A DNA stretch of 64,000 nt from Streptomyces sp. NBC_01233 (GTDB taxonomy: Bacteria; Actinomycetota; Actinomycetes; Streptomycetales; Streptomycetaceae): NCBI RefSeq assembly GCF_035989305.1, contig NZ_CP108514.1, positions 930,001 to 994,000 on the forward strand. Reading direction: 5' to 3'. The translations under genes were made by a program, and so were the position numbers. Below are positions 27,624-35,947 of this stretch, one piece after another (within the stretch, counting starts at the first letter, position 1; each line of letters starts with the position of its first letter). The notes under the pieces were generated by a model. The model was given only the letters and a program-made list of their open reading frames with translations. It did no database searches and had not been told where the DNA came from.

Positions 27624-28364
27624 CTAGCTCATCGCCGCCTGTGTGGCGGGGCCGTAGACGCCCTGCGGGTCTCCCTTGACGGACCGGTCGCGCTGGAGCT
27701 GGCTGACACCGCGCTTGGTCTGGCCGTCGTAGACGCCGGTGACGGAGACGTACGTGAACCCCTGCCCGTAGAGCATCTCCTGCAGGGCGCTGACCTCCGG
27801 CCCCTTGTCCCCCATCCGCAGGGTCACGTAGCCGGCCGACGGTCGCGGCGGCGACGCGCTCGACGAGGGATCCGCGTCCTCGCCCGCGGTCGTGGGAGGT
27901 TCCGTCGTCGGGGCGGCCGAGGGCGCCCCGGACCGTGCGGACGCGGTCGTCCGGGGTTCCCCGGTGACGTCGGCGTCCGGGCTGCCTGCCGGGAGCGCCG
28001 GCAGGGACAGCTCGGGCGGCGGGCCGGCCCGGGGCGGTTCCGGCTCGGGCCCGCTCAGCAGGAGCACCAGGGCGCCGACCACGCCGAGCGCGAGCAGGCT
28101 GCCCACGGCCAGCGGAAGCCGGCTGCGGCTCCCGGAGGCCGCGGCATCGCGAACGGCGTCGCGGGCATCGGCGCGCGCCGGGGCGGGGAGTGCGTCGGGG
28201 CCATCGGCCTGTGGGCCGCGCGCCGGTCCGGGGAAGGCGAGGGGTCCGGTCTGCGGCCAGGCGGACGCCGTCGACAGCGGCGGTCGGCCCGAGGAGGCGA
28301 CGTACGGGCGTACGAGCAGGTGGTCGTCGGGGACGAGCCCGCTCTCATCAGGGTGCTGGGACAT
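27624..28364 (-). CDS. Membrane-anchored peptidoglycan-binding domain protein
   Basis: A 246-residue protein. The cytoplasmic N-terminal ~75 residues (MSQHPDESGLVPDDHLLVRPYV) are followed by one membrane helix (LPLAVGSLLALGVVGALVLLLSG) at about 80-102. A Pro/Ser/Thr-rich linker comes next, then a C-terminal peptidoglycan-binding (PG_binding_1) repeat: VTLRMGDKGPEVSALQEMLYGQGF, VTGVYDGQTKRGVSQLQRDR, VYGPATQAAMS. It would attach to the cell wall from outside the membrane. ATG at 28364 is the first in-frame one with a sensible N terminus. Confidence 0.85.
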   Translation of the reverse strand: MSQHPDESGLVPDDHLLVRPYVASSGRPPLSTASAWPQTGPLAFPGPARGPQADGPDALPAPARADARDAVRDAAASGSRSRLPLAVGSLLALGVVGALVLLLSGPEPEPPRAGPPPELSLPALPAGSPDADVTGEPRTTASARSGAPSAAPTTEPPTTAGEDADPSSSASPPRPSAGYVTLRMGDKGPEVSALQEMLYGQGFTYVSVTGVYDGQTKRGVSQLQRDRSVKGDPQGVYGPATQAAMS

Positions 28365-28628
28365 GGTGGTCTCCCCGGCAGGGACGGGGGCCGGCGCGGC
28401 GGTGCGGCGCCGGCCCCCACCCGGCCGGTCAGGCTCTGCGCCGCCGGGCGGCGGGAGCCAGGGGCACACCGGCGGCGGGGACGCCGCGGGTGCCGAGTGC
28501 CGGAGAACCGCCGGTCGCGGCCGGGACGAGCGATGAGCATACAAATATGGACATCTGACGTATCTCCGAAGTGCGGCTCAAGCGGTGGCTCTTGATCGGC
28601 GCACTCTGTCCATCCGGCAGGGTCCGGG

Positions 28629-29155
28629 TCAAGCCGGGTGTCCGGTATCCGTCTTTTCATCCCGTCTGTCGGTGCGGCGGACCGCCGTCGCCCAGACGGT
28701 GCAGGCGGCGGCGAGCATCAGGGCGGCTCCGCCGAGCGGGGCGGCGGGGGCGGCGATGCCGTCGACGGCGAGGCCTCCGAACAGCGCGCCCGCGGCTATG
28801 GCGAGGTTGAACACAGCCACCATGAGTGAGGAAGCCGCCTCGGGCGCCTCCGGGGCCGCCTTGGTCATCCAGCCCTGCACGCTCACCGAGACCCCGCCGT
28901 ACGCGAGCCCCCAGGCGAGCAGCAGCGTGGTCCCGGCGACGGGTCCCGGGAGGACCGCGATGAGCGCGAGGATCACGGTGAGGCAGGCGCTGACCACGAG
29001 CAGCGTCCGGTACGCGTCGCGCGCCCCGGCCAGGAAGTTGCCCGCGACACCGGCGACGCCGTAGCCGAGCAGGAGCGTGCTCACGTATCCGGCGTCGATG
29101 CCGGATACGTCCTGCAGGATCGGCCGGACGAAGGTGTAGGCGGCGAACTGCCCCG
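28629..29155 (-). pseudogene. C-terminal half of an MFS (DHA1) transporter
   Basis: Coding character starts abruptly near 29155 with GQFAAYTFVRPILQDVSG, which in DHA1 drug transporters is the start of membrane helix 7. It then continues through STLLLGYGVAGVAGNFLAG, TTLLLAWGLAYGGVS and AIAAGALFGGLAVDGIA to a normal C terminus with six further hydrophobic segments. The N-terminal six helices and start codon are absent. Beyond 29155 only Arg/Pro-rich non-coding sequence is found. The apparent GTG start at 29084 lies inside the protein. This is a deletion remnant that cannot make a working transporter. Confidence 0.8.
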
Positions 29156-29507
29156 GGCACGGGTCCGCGCCCCGGCGCGGATCCGCGCCCCCGGTCGCAG
29201 CTGCTCCCCGGTCCGGACCGGGCCGCGGGCAGGGATGCGGCCGCGGGAGGGGGTGTGGGACGGGCCGTGGGATCCGGGGGCGGCGTGGGGTTGCCGGGCG
29301 CGGCGGCTGAGGTCATGGACGGGCACTCCGTACGGGCGTTCGGCGGGCAGGACGCGGCGGCGCGGGGTTCCGGAGGTCGCGCCTCCCCCGTCACCCGCAC
29401 TGCCGTTCCAATTTCCCACACGCCCCGACGGCAACCACGGGGGCGGTGTCACCCGGACGCGTGAGGCGGGGAACCGGGCGGGCCGCACCGTGCGGCAAGC
29501 TGGTCGG
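29156..29507. other. Gene-free region between an MFS remnant and a lipoprotein gene
   Basis: I find no convincing gene on either strand. It contains GC-rich sequence (29156-29330), the breakpoint side of the MFS deletion, and the promoter-proximal segment of the lipoprotein gene, whose last 25 bp (CCGTGCGGCAAGCTGGTCGG region) resemble those before the paralogue at 17665. Confidence 0.5.
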
Positions 29508-29936
29508 ATGCAGTTACGCCGGGCCGTGCCCCTCTCCCTCGTCGCGCTCCTCGCGAGCGCCGGCTGTGTCTCCGTCGCACCGCAGGATGCGGCTCAGGTC
29601 CCCGTACGCGGTTCCGTACCGCCCGCCGACGCGCCCGAGCTCCCCACACCTCTGGCGCTGCCCCTGGGGAAGCTGCCCACGACCGCCGGGCACGACCCGG
29701 ACGCGGCCCCGGAGCCGGAGCAGGACCCCGGCCCGGAGCCCGCGCCGTCCCCCGATCGGGCCCGTGCCAAGGCGACGCCGCCCCGGCGGGCCCGTGTGCC
29801 CGGGCCCGCGACCGCGCACCCGCATCCACGCCGGCGGCCGGCCCCGCCGCCCCGCATGGACGAGCTGTGCGCGGCCGCGGACGGGGTCGTACCGCCGTCC
29901 ATGGTCGACCTGTGTCTGCGGCAGTACGGCCGCTGA
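29508..29936 (+). CDS. Putative lipoprotein, paralogue of the one at 17665
   Basis: A 142-residue exported protein beginning MQLRRAVPLSLVALLASAGC: a short signal peptide and a good lipobox (A-S-A-G-C). A Pro/Ala/Glu/Arg-rich linker follows. The C terminus is MDELCAAADGVVPPSMVDLCLRQ, matching the paralogue's LCEAARGRVPPSIVGLC. PTPLALPLGKLP is also shared. The short upstream match (GTGCGGCA...TGG.CGG) suggests a shared promoter or start-site design. Function unknown. Confidence 0.75.
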   Translation: MQLRRAVPLSLVALLASAGCVSVAPQDAAQVPVRGSVPPADAPELPTPLALPLGKLPTTAGHDPDAAPEPEQDPGPEPAPSPDRARAKATPPRRARVPGPATAHPHPRRRPAPPPRMDELCAAADGVVPPSMVDLCLRQYGR

Positions 29937-29960
29937 CCGTCTCCGCTCCGGGTGCGACGC

Positions 29961-29991
29961 TTGACCCTCCCCCTGTGTCAGACCTTGTAGT
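29961..29991 (+). promoter_or_regulatory. MerR-type promoter with a long spacer
   Basis: TTGACC (29961-29966) and TTGTAG (29985-29990) are separated by 18 bp, or 19 bp if TGTAGT is taken as the -10 box. The spacer contains a CTGTGTCAG element that could pair with the TTGAC half as an operator. It lies 11 bp before the MerR start codon. Confidence 0.5.
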
Positions 29992-30001
29992 GGAGCACGT
30001 C

Positions 30002-30841
30002 ATGTTCACCATCGGAGACTTCGCCAAACACGGCCGGGTGTCGGTCCGCATGCTGCGTCACTACGACGCCCTCGGACTGCTGCGCCCGGCGCGTGTCGAC
30101 CCGTTCACCGGCTACCGCTTCTACGAGGCCGGGCAGCTCGCCCGCCTCAACCGTGTCATCGCGCTCAAGGAACTCGGCTTCAGCCTCGACGAGGTGGGGA
30201 CGATCCTCGGCGAGCGGGTGGGCGCGGAGGAGCTGCGCGGCATGCTGCGGCTGCGGCGGGTGGAGCTGGAGGCGGCCATGGCCGCCGCAGCGGCCCGGCT
30301 GGTCCAGGTCGAGGCGAGGCTCCGGACCATCGAGAACGAGGGAACCATGCCTGCCGACGACATCGTCGTGAAGAGCCTTCCGCCCGTCCGGCTCGCCGAG
30401 CTGACCGGGACGGCCGGGAGTTACGAACCGCAGGACATCGGGCCGGTCATCGGGCCGCTCTACGACGAGCTGTGCCGCCGGATCGAGGAGGCCGGGGTCG
30501 TGCCGACCGGTCCCGGCACCGCCTACTACGAGGACGCGCCGGGCGCGGACTCCGGAACGGCGGTCCTGGTCCACGCCGGTCTGCCGGTGGCGGCCTCGGT
30601 GCGCGCCGAGGATCTCGGGGGCGCGGTGCGGATCGTCACGCTGCCCGGCGTGGAGCGGGCCGCGACCGTGGTGCACCGGGGCTCGATGGACGGCGTACTG
30701 CCGACCTCGCAGGCCCTGGCCCGGTGGATCGACGCGCACGGCCACCGCTCGGCGGGGTACGCGCGGGAACTGACCCTCTCCTGCCCGCAGGACCCGGACC
30801 AGTGGGTCACCGAACTCCAGGAGCCCCTCGCCACACCCTGA
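30002..30841 (+). CDS. MerR family regulator with GyrI-like ligand domain
   Basis: A 279-residue regulator. The MerR DNA-binding domain is at the start: FTIGDFAKHGRVSVRMLRHYDALGLLRPARVDPFTGYRFYEAGQLARLNRVIALKELGFSLDEVG (quoted as separate parts: VRMLRHYDALGLL, GYRFYEAGQL, KELGFSLDEV). A coiled-coil of about 30 residues follows, then from ~125 a GyrI-like/SOUL effector-binding domain (VVKSLPPVRLAELTG, GTAYYEDAPG) that would bind a small molecule or antibiotic, as in BmrR-type regulators. No transporter is adjacent; the MFS remnant upstream is a possible lost target. Confidence 0.93.
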   Translation: MFTIGDFAKHGRVSVRMLRHYDALGLLRPARVDPFTGYRFYEAGQLARLNRVIALKELGFSLDEVGTILGERVGAEELRGMLRLRRVELEAAMAAAAARLVQVEARLRTIENEGTMPADDIVVKSLPPVRLAELTGTAGSYEPQDIGPVIGPLYDELCRRIEEAGVVPTGPGTAYYEDAPGADSGTAVLVHAGLPVAASVRAEDLGGAVRIVTLPGVERAATVVHRGSMDGVLPTSQALARWIDAHGHRSAGYARELTLSCPQDPDQWVTELQEPLATP

Positions 30842-30853
30842 CGCCCGGAGGCG

Positions 30854-31150
30854 TCAAGGGCGACGGCCGCAGACGTGGGCGCACCGGCGCGCGGTGTCAC
30901 GCCGCACCGTACGGAACGTGCGCAGGGTGCTGTGGCCGCGCCGCTTCCACTCGCCCCGCGGCAGGGCGGCCCGCTGGCCGCCGCCCGCGATCAGGGCGTT
31001 GACCGGGGTCATCGGGTCGGCGGCCATCGCCTTGGCGAACAGGACGCCGACGACGAGCGGGACCAGCACCACGACCAGGGCCGAGCCTGCGGTGGTCACG
31101 TGCTGCATGCGCGGGCGGACGGTCGCGCTGCGCGGGGCGTCGGAAGTCAT
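30854..31150 (-). CDS. Small single-pass membrane protein
   Basis: A 98-residue protein with one clear membrane helix (AGSALVVVLVPLVVGVLFAKAMA, residues 22-44). Before it is a basic N terminus (MTSDAPRSATVRPRM) and after it an Arg-rich tail (RGHSTLRTFRTVRRDTARR). No family recognised. It is convergent with the MerR gene (12 bp gap) and divergent from the 31315 gene. ATG at 31150 gives a plausible start. Confidence 0.6.
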   Translation of the reverse strand: MTSDAPRSATVRPRMQHVTTAGSALVVVLVPLVVGVLFAKAMAADPMTPVNALIAGGGQRAALPRGEWKRRGHSTLRTFRTVRRDTARRCAHVCGRRP

Positions 31151-31314
31151 GACCCCATTCGACCAGCGGCGGCCCGGCGGGGAATCGGGGCGGATACTCA
31201 GGCCGTTGGGCGCAACATACTCAGACGTGCCCATCGGGCCCCACCGGGCCCATCGGCCGGACGGCTGCGACGGGCTCGACGGGCGGGGCACGAGAACGGG
31301 GAGGGTGTGGGGCG

Positions 31315-31776
31315 ATGACGGTACCCGGGCAGGGCTTCGAGGCCGCGACCGGCGACGGCCCGGAGGTGCCGCCCGGCCGGCGGGAGGCGGAGCTGCGCAC
31401 GGCGTACGAGGGGCTGCTGCAGATCCGTCGTCTGGTCAACGGCTCGGCGGGCGCGTCGGTTCCCGCGCCGTGGGAGGTGCGGCAGCCGCCACGCGCGGTG
31501 GCCCTCGTACTGGAGGCTGCGGGGATCACTCCGTCGGCAGTGGACGCGCAGGGCCGGCGTACGCGCACGGGCTACCGCGTCGCCGCCGCGCCGGAGCCCG
31601 GGCGGGTCGAGGTGACCTGGCTCGGGCCCCCGGGCGGCGGCGCGGCCGAGGAGGAGCAGGAGCGGCTGACGGCCTGCGCCGCCGTGCTGGAACGGCTGGG
31701 CTGGGTCTGCCTCCTCTACCGGGGCCCGCGCCGGCGCCGCTTCCTGGAGGTGGAGCCCCCCGTGGCCGCCCCTTAG
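31315..31776 (+). CDS. Conserved hypothetical soluble protein
   Basis: A 153-residue protein with an N-terminal helical part (ELRTAYEGLLQIRRLVNGSA) and a C-terminal alpha/beta part containing GYRVAAAPEPGRVEVTWLG and ERLTACAAVLERLGWVCLLYRGPRRRRFLEV. It resembles small Streptomyces proteins of unknown role. The next gene (TPR) starts 9 bp downstream, so the two are co-transcribed. Confidence 0.75.
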   Translation: MTVPGQGFEAATGDGPEVPPGRREAELRTAYEGLLQIRRLVNGSAGASVPAPWEVRQPPRAVALVLEAAGITPSAVDAQGRRTRTGYRVAAAPEPGRVEVTWLGPPGGGAAEEEQERLTACAAVLERLGWVCLLYRGPRRRRFLEVEPPVAAP

Positions 31777-31785
31777 GCTGCGGCC

Positions 31786-33138
31786 ATGGACTCCGTCGAA
31801 CTCGACCGCCGGACCCGGATGCACGAGGAGTGCGTGCCGCCGGATCTCGTCGACCGTCTCCTCGCCCTCGGGCACGCCGACTTGGTACGCGCACAGGCCC
31901 TGGCGGAGGACGGCGACTGGTTCTGCGCCCACGCCTGGGCGCGTCTCCTCGCGGACCGGGGCCGACTGGAGGAGGCCCTCGCGGTACTGGCCCCGTACGT
32001 CGGTACCGGCTGGTGGACGGCGGCCTCGGAGGCCGCCCGGCTGCTGGACGCCGGGGGCCGGGGCGAGGAGGCCATCGCCCTCGTCCGCCCCTTCGCCCGG
32101 GACGGCGAACGGTTCGCGCTGCGCGACCTGGCGCTCCTCCTGGCCCGGCACGGACAGGGCGACGAGGCCTACGAGCTGCTCCTCCCCCACGTCGCCGACT
32201 GGTTCCTGGCCGAGCCCCTCGTCGAGGTGGGCATCGGACTGGGCCGGGGCGAGGAGGTCGCGGCGCTGCTGGAGGCCCGCATCGCATCCGGGACATCGTG
32301 CGCGCGGTGCGGCAGCCGGGAATGCGGCGAGCGGTACCGGGAGCCGTTCCACGCGGTGAAGCTGCTGGCGTCCGTTCGCGAGCGGCAGGGCCGTACGGAC
32401 GAGGCCGTCGCGCTGCTGCGCTCCTACGACTCCACGCCGGTCGACAACCGCGACCCGCTGGCCGAACTGCTGGTGCGGCACGGCCGGATCGACGAGCTGC
32501 GCGCGTACGCGGCGGACGAGGACTGGCCCCGAGCCGTCCGTCACCTGGCGGAGTTCCTGGAGGCCCGCGGCGACGTGGCGGGCGCGGTCGAGGTGTACCG
32601 GGAGCACGCGGAGCGCTACTGGTGGTACGCCCCGGCCCTGCTCGCGGAGCTGCTGGCCCGGCACGGGCGGAGCGCCGAAGCCATCGAGGTGGTGCGCGCG
32701 CTGAACAGCGCCGAGGACTGCACCGTCGACCTGCTGTGCCGGCTGTTCGCCGCCGAGGGCCGCGCCGAGGAGGGCCTCGCCCACCTGGACGCCCTCAAGG
32801 CCCGGCGGGGCAAGGAGGAGTGGGAGCTGTTCCGGCTGAGGGGACCTCTCCTGGCGGCCTGCGGGGGGCTGGACGAGGCGGTGCGGGAGTCCCTCGCGCA
32901 CCCGGAGGGCCGGAGCCGGTACGCGCTGGAAGACCTGGCCCACCTGCTGGCGGGCGCAGGACGCCCGGAGGAGGCCGTCGCCCTCCTGGAGGAGGACCGG
33001 CTGGAACACCAACAGGCCCTCGGCCCGCTGCTGGTGGAGCTGGGCCGGGTCGAGGAGGCCGTCGCGCTGCTGCGAACACCGCGCCCCGCCGTCCCGTTGC
33101 CGGAGCCCGTGGGCTACAGCGACTGTCCCCCCTTCTGA
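31786..33138 (+). CDS. TPR-repeat protein
   Basis: A 450-residue all-helical repeat protein. Repeats of about 34 residues have the pattern ...LLADRGRLEEALAVLAPY..., LLARHGQGDEAYELLLPHV, LLARHGRSAEAIEVVRAL, LFAAEGRAEEGLAHLDAL, LLAGAGRPEEAVALLEED and a final VELGRVEEAVALLR. One insertion, residues ~165-180, carries a Cys cluster (SCARCGSRECGERY) that could bind a metal. It is likely a protein-interaction scaffold. No enzymatic domain is seen. Confidence 0.85.
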   Translation: MDSVELDRRTRMHEECVPPDLVDRLLALGHADLVRAQALAEDGDWFCAHAWARLLADRGRLEEALAVLAPYVGTGWWTAASEAARLLDAGGRGEEAIALVRPFARDGERFALRDLALLLARHGQGDEAYELLLPHVADWFLAEPLVEVGIGLGRGEEVAALLEARIASGTSCARCGSRECGERYREPFHAVKLLASVRERQGRTDEAVALLRSYDSTPVDNRDPLAELLVRHGRIDELRAYAADEDWPRAVRHLAEFLEARGDVAGAVEVYREHAERYWWYAPALLAELLARHGRSAEAIEVVRALNSAEDCTVDLLCRLFAAEGRAEEGLAHLDALKARRGKEEWELFRLRGPLLAACGGLDEAVRESLAHPEGRSRYALEDLAHLLAGAGRPEEAVALLEEDRLEHQQALGPLLVELGRVEEAVALLRTPRPAVPLPEPVGYSDCPPF

Positions 33139-33237
33139 GGCCCGTTTCCGCCGTGCACGGCCGCCGCCCGGGCGGGGCTGAGCGGGTCGGGGAGAAATCC
33201 GGTGGCCGGGAACGCCCCGCGCCGGGACACTCACCCG

Positions 33238-33388
33238 ATGGGCATGCTCGACACGCAGGCGGACCGTATCGGCCGGGGCGAGACCGTGGAATTCCGGCTG
33301 CGGGCTGCGCCCGACCGGGCGGCGCCAGGACGGCGAGGTCCGCTGGGAGTCCGGCGGCGGCCGGGCCGGGCGCCTCAGCTCAGGGTGA
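33238..33388 (+). pseudogene. Possible remnant of an S24/LexA-like peptidase or regulator
   Basis: From ATG at 33238 the frame reads MGMLDTQADRIGRGETVEFR, which is like the start of small Streptomyces S24-type proteins (…GETVEFRPRG…). It then turns Arg/Pro-rich, and a second frame continues with QDGEVRWESGGGRAGRLS and stops at 33388. A deletion or frameshift between the two would explain this. Very short evidence; the family is tentative. No other gene is seen in 33139-33374. Confidence 0.3.
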
Positions 33389-33878
33389 GCAGGACGACGT
33401 CCACCTCTTCACCACGGGCCCGCGCGAAATCGCGCTCGCGGCCGGTGACGGTGAACCCGCACTTCTCCAACACGCGGATCGAGCCCGCGTTGTCGGCCAC
33501 CGCCCCGGCATGCAGCGGGCGGGTGTCCTCCAGCCGGATCAGCTCGGCCAGCGCCCGGGTGGCGATCCCCCGCCCCCAGTGCTCGCGGCCGATCACGTAC
33601 GTCACCTCGCGCTCCTCGGGCGGCCCGAAGACGGCGGCGTGCCCGACCACCACCCGGTCGGCCAGCACCGTACGCAGCGTCACCTCGGGGTCGTGGCGCA
33701 CCTTCGCCCAGTGCGCGTCGAAGAGGCCCCGATCGTAGTGGTACTTCCTGGTGATCGCCGCCATGTACTGGAGCCCCGGGTCCGTCAACTGCACCCAGAA
33801 CACACCGAGATCGCTGTCCACCGTCTTCCGCAGCTCGACCTTCACGTGCGCTCCCCCCAGCCCCGGCCGTTCGATCAC
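33375..33878 (-). CDS. GNAT family N-acetyltransferase (RimJ/RimL-like)
   Basis: A 167-residue acetyltransferase. The motif A loop is VIGREHWGRGIATRALAELIRLE (the R/G-x-G-x-A loop WGRGIA), followed by HAGAVADNAGSIRVLEKCGFTVTGRERDF, the pattern of side-chain or N-terminal acetylators such as RimJ. YMAAITRKYHYDRGLFDAHWAK lies in the acceptor-site part. It is separated by only 9 bp from the WYL regulator downstream on the same strand. Substrate unknown. Confidence 0.9.
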   Translation of the reverse strand: MIERPGLGGAHVKVELRKTVDSDLGVFWVQLTDPGLQYMAAITRKYHYDRGLFDAHWAKVRHDPEVTLRTVLADRVVVGHAAVFGPPEEREVTYVIGREHWGRGIATRALAELIRLEDTRPLHAGAVADNAGSIRVLEKCGFTVTGRERDFARARGEEVDVVLLTLS

Positions 33879-33887
33879 GACGCCACC

Positions 33888-34862
33888 TTACGTCGCGGGT
33901 CGGGCGTAGCGTCCGGCCAGCGTGGCCACCGTTTCGGCGAGGGCGCGGCGCAGTTCGGGCGGGCCGAGCACCTCGGCCTCCCCGCCCAACCGGAGCAGGT
34001 CGCCGACGGCGATCGCCTCCGACTCGACGGGCAGGAGCACCCGGACCCAGCCGTCCGCGTCGGTCGGCCCGGCGTCGGCGAGTGCCCGGCTGCCCGCCGC
34101 CCCGAACTGCATGGGCAGCAGCCGCTGTCCGCGCGGGGACAGGCGCAGCTCCGCGGTCTGCTGGTGGAGTACGGCGTCCAGGCGGCTGGTGGACTCCTGC
34201 CAGTACGCGGCGAGTTCGAAACCGGCGGGCCGTTCGAAGCCCTCCGCCGCGGTGTCCACGGCCAGGAACCGGGCGACCCGGTAGGTCCGTACGGCGTCCT
34301 CGACCCCGGCCACCAGGTACCAGATGCCGCCCTTGAGGACGAGTCCGAGCGGGTGCAGCTCGCGCCGCACCTCGCCGCGCCAGCGGCGGTAGTGGGTGCG
34401 CAGGACGCGCTGGTCCCACACGGCCTGGGCGATCTGCGCGAGGTGCGGGACGGGGTCGGCCTCCCGGAACCAGGCGGGCGCGTCGAGGTGGAAGCGGTCC
34501 TGGACCCGCCGGGCCCGTCCGGCGAGTGCGGCGGGCAGCGCGGCCTGGAGCTTCAGCTGGGCGGCGGCCAGGTCGGCGCCGAGGCCGAGTTCCTGTGCGG
34601 GTCCGGGGGCGCCGGCCAGGAAGAGGGAGCCGGCCTGGGCGTCGGTGAGACCGGTGAGGCGGGTGCGGTAGCCCTCGGCCAGCCGGTACCCGCCGGCCGG
34701 TCCGCGGTCGGCGAGGACGGGGACGCCGGAGGCGCCGAGGGCCTCGACGTCCCGGTAGACCGTGCGCAAGGACACCTCCAGCTCGGCGGCGAGCTCGGGC
34801 GCGGTCATCCGGCCGCGGTTCTGTAGCAGCAGGAGCAGGGAGAGGAGCCGGTCGGCGCGCAT
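33888..34862 (-). CDS. WYL-domain transcriptional regulator (YafY/DeoR-type HTH)
   Basis: A 324-residue regulator. The N-terminal winged helix is MRADRLLSLLLLLQNRGRMTAPELAAELEVSLRTVYRDVEAL (in parts: ADRLLSLLLLLQNRG, LEVSLRTVYRDVEALG). It is followed by VPVLADRGPAGGYRL. The WYL domain is at about 150-230 (ILR-type: THYRRWRGEVRRELHPLGLVLKGGIWYLVAG). WYL domains sense nucleic acid or nucleotide signals. The perfect 31-bp dyad at 34877-34907, 15 bp upstream of its start, is the probable operator, and the divergent DUF3224 gene is the likely target. Confidence 0.92.
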   Translation of the reverse strand: MRADRLLSLLLLLQNRGRMTAPELAAELEVSLRTVYRDVEALGASGVPVLADRGPAGGYRLAEGYRTRLTGLTDAQAGSLFLAGAPGPAQELGLGADLAAAQLKLQAALPAALAGRARRVQDRFHLDAPAWFREADPVPHLAQIAQAVWDQRVLRTHYRRWRGEVRRELHPLGLVLKGGIWYLVAGVEDAVRTYRVARFLAVDTAAEGFERPAGFELAAYWQESTSRLDAVLHQQTAELRLSPRGQRLLPMQFGAAGSRALADAGPTDADGWVRVLLPVESEAIAVGDLLRLGGEAEVLGPPELRRALAETVATLAGRYARPAT

Positions 34863-34876
34863 GGATCCCATTGTCC

Positions 34877-34907
34877 GCCGTACCTGACAGAAGGTGTCAG
34901 GTACGGC
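34877..34907. promoter_or_regulatory. Perfect 31-bp dyad, WYL regulator operator
   Basis: GCCGTACCTGACA (34877-34889) and its exact complement TGTCAGGTACGGC (34895-34907) flank GAAGG. It lies between the WYL gene and the divergent DUF3224 gene, 15 bp from the former's start and 70 bp from the latter's. Confidence 0.85.
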
Positions 34908-34977
34908 TGCCAGCCTGGGCACAGCCTGATGAACCGCCGGGCGGAGCAGACCGTCCCGGCCGGCCGAGAGGAAAGCC

Positions 34978-35388
34978 ATGCCCACGCCCGTAGAGACCGG
35001 TGGCCGCTTCACCTTCGCCAACTGGGAGGAGAACCCCGTCGGATCCACGGAGGCCGTCCCGCGGCTCGCCCATGCCCGTGTCACCAATGCCTTCACCGGT
35101 GGGATCGAGGCCGCCGAGACCGCGTGCGACTACACGATCGCCTACACGGGGGAGAACGTCGGCAGCTACAGCGGCATGGAACTGCTGACCGGCAGCGTCG
35201 ACGGCCGCAAGGGCGGCTTCGTCCTGGAGGAACGCGGCACCTTCGATGCCGGCGGCACCGTCTGCCACTTCGAGGTGGTCCCCGGCTCCGCCACCGGAGA
35301 CCTCGCCGGACTGACGGGCTCCGGAGGCTTCACCTACCGCCACGGCGATTCCTCCGTCGCCTACTCCTTCACCTACGACCTGACCTGA
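34978..35388 (+). CDS. DUF3224 family protein
   Basis: A 136-residue protein of the DUF3224 family, a beta-barrel of lipocalin/allene-oxide-cyclase type. Clear landmarks: FTFANWEENPVGS, ARVTNAFTGGIEAAETACDYTIAY, SYSGMELLTGSVDGRKGGFVLEERGTFD, FEVVPGSATGDLAGLTGSGGFTYRHG. No signal peptide. GAGAGGAAAGCC precedes the ATG, giving a good ribosome site. Divergent from the WYL regulator across a strong operator. Role unknown; in Streptomyces this pair recurs. Confidence 0.92.
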   Translation: MPTPVETGGRFTFANWEENPVGSTEAVPRLAHARVTNAFTGGIEAAETACDYTIAYTGENVGSYSGMELLTGSVDGRKGGFVLEERGTFDAGGTVCHFEVVPGSATGDLAGLTGSGGFTYRHGDSSVAYSFTYDLT

Positions 35389-35487
35389 GGACCGGGCGCA
35401 GCACGGTCCCGGGCGGGGCCACGCCGTCGTGCCGCAGAACGCGCCCGACCTGCCGCAGCCAGGGTGGTCCGCCGACCCGTTGCCCGC

Positions 35488-35934
35488 CTACGCCGGCCCC
35501 TCGGGGACGGGGGCCGGCGTAGGCGGGGCCTCCCAGTTCTCGGGGATCAGCGGCGTCGGCATCAACAGGGCGAAGATGCCCGCGACCAGGGTCTCGACGA
35601 GGGCGATCGGGCTGAGCAGCACCGTGGCCCAGAGCGGCAGCGTCAGCGCCGCCATCGTCAGCCCCAGCCGGGCCCGGAACGCATCCACGGGCATCCGAAC
35701 GTGCCCCAGGCCCGCACAGACCGCCAGCAGCATCGTCACGGCGCCGCCCGTGCCCAGCACCACCAGGGCGAATCCCGCGAAGTCCACGAAGGAAGGGCCC
35801 GTAACGCCCAGGACCGGCTCGGCCGCCGGGTACGCGACGAGCCACACGGCCATGTGCACCCCGCAGTACAACGCGAGCATGCGCCCCATCCTCCGCAACA
35901 CCCGCCCGATCCCGGGACCACTTCCGGCGTCCAT
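35488..35934 (-). CDS. Four-helix membrane protein under a TTGAAC palindrome
   Basis: A 148-residue polytopic membrane protein with four hydrophobic segments: MLALYCGVHMAVWLVAYPAA, FAGFALVVLGTGGAVTMLLAVCA, LTMAALTLPLWATVLLSPIAL, and VETLVAGIFALLM. The tail is Pro-rich (PTPAPVPEGPA). The promoter region carries ATTGAACGTGTTCAAT, and CATAAT on the minus strand next to it looks like a -10 box. So the gene is probably repressed by a TetR-like regulator, which is not nearby. No family recognised. Confidence 0.72.
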   Translation of the reverse strand: MDAGSGPGIGRVLRRMGRMLALYCGVHMAVWLVAYPAAEPVLGVTGPSFVDFAGFALVVLGTGGAVTMLLAVCAGLGHVRMPVDAFRARLGLTMAALTLPLWATVLLSPIALVETLVAGIFALLMPTPLIPENWEAPPTPAPVPEGPA

Positions 35935-35947
35935 GCGCCCCCCATCG

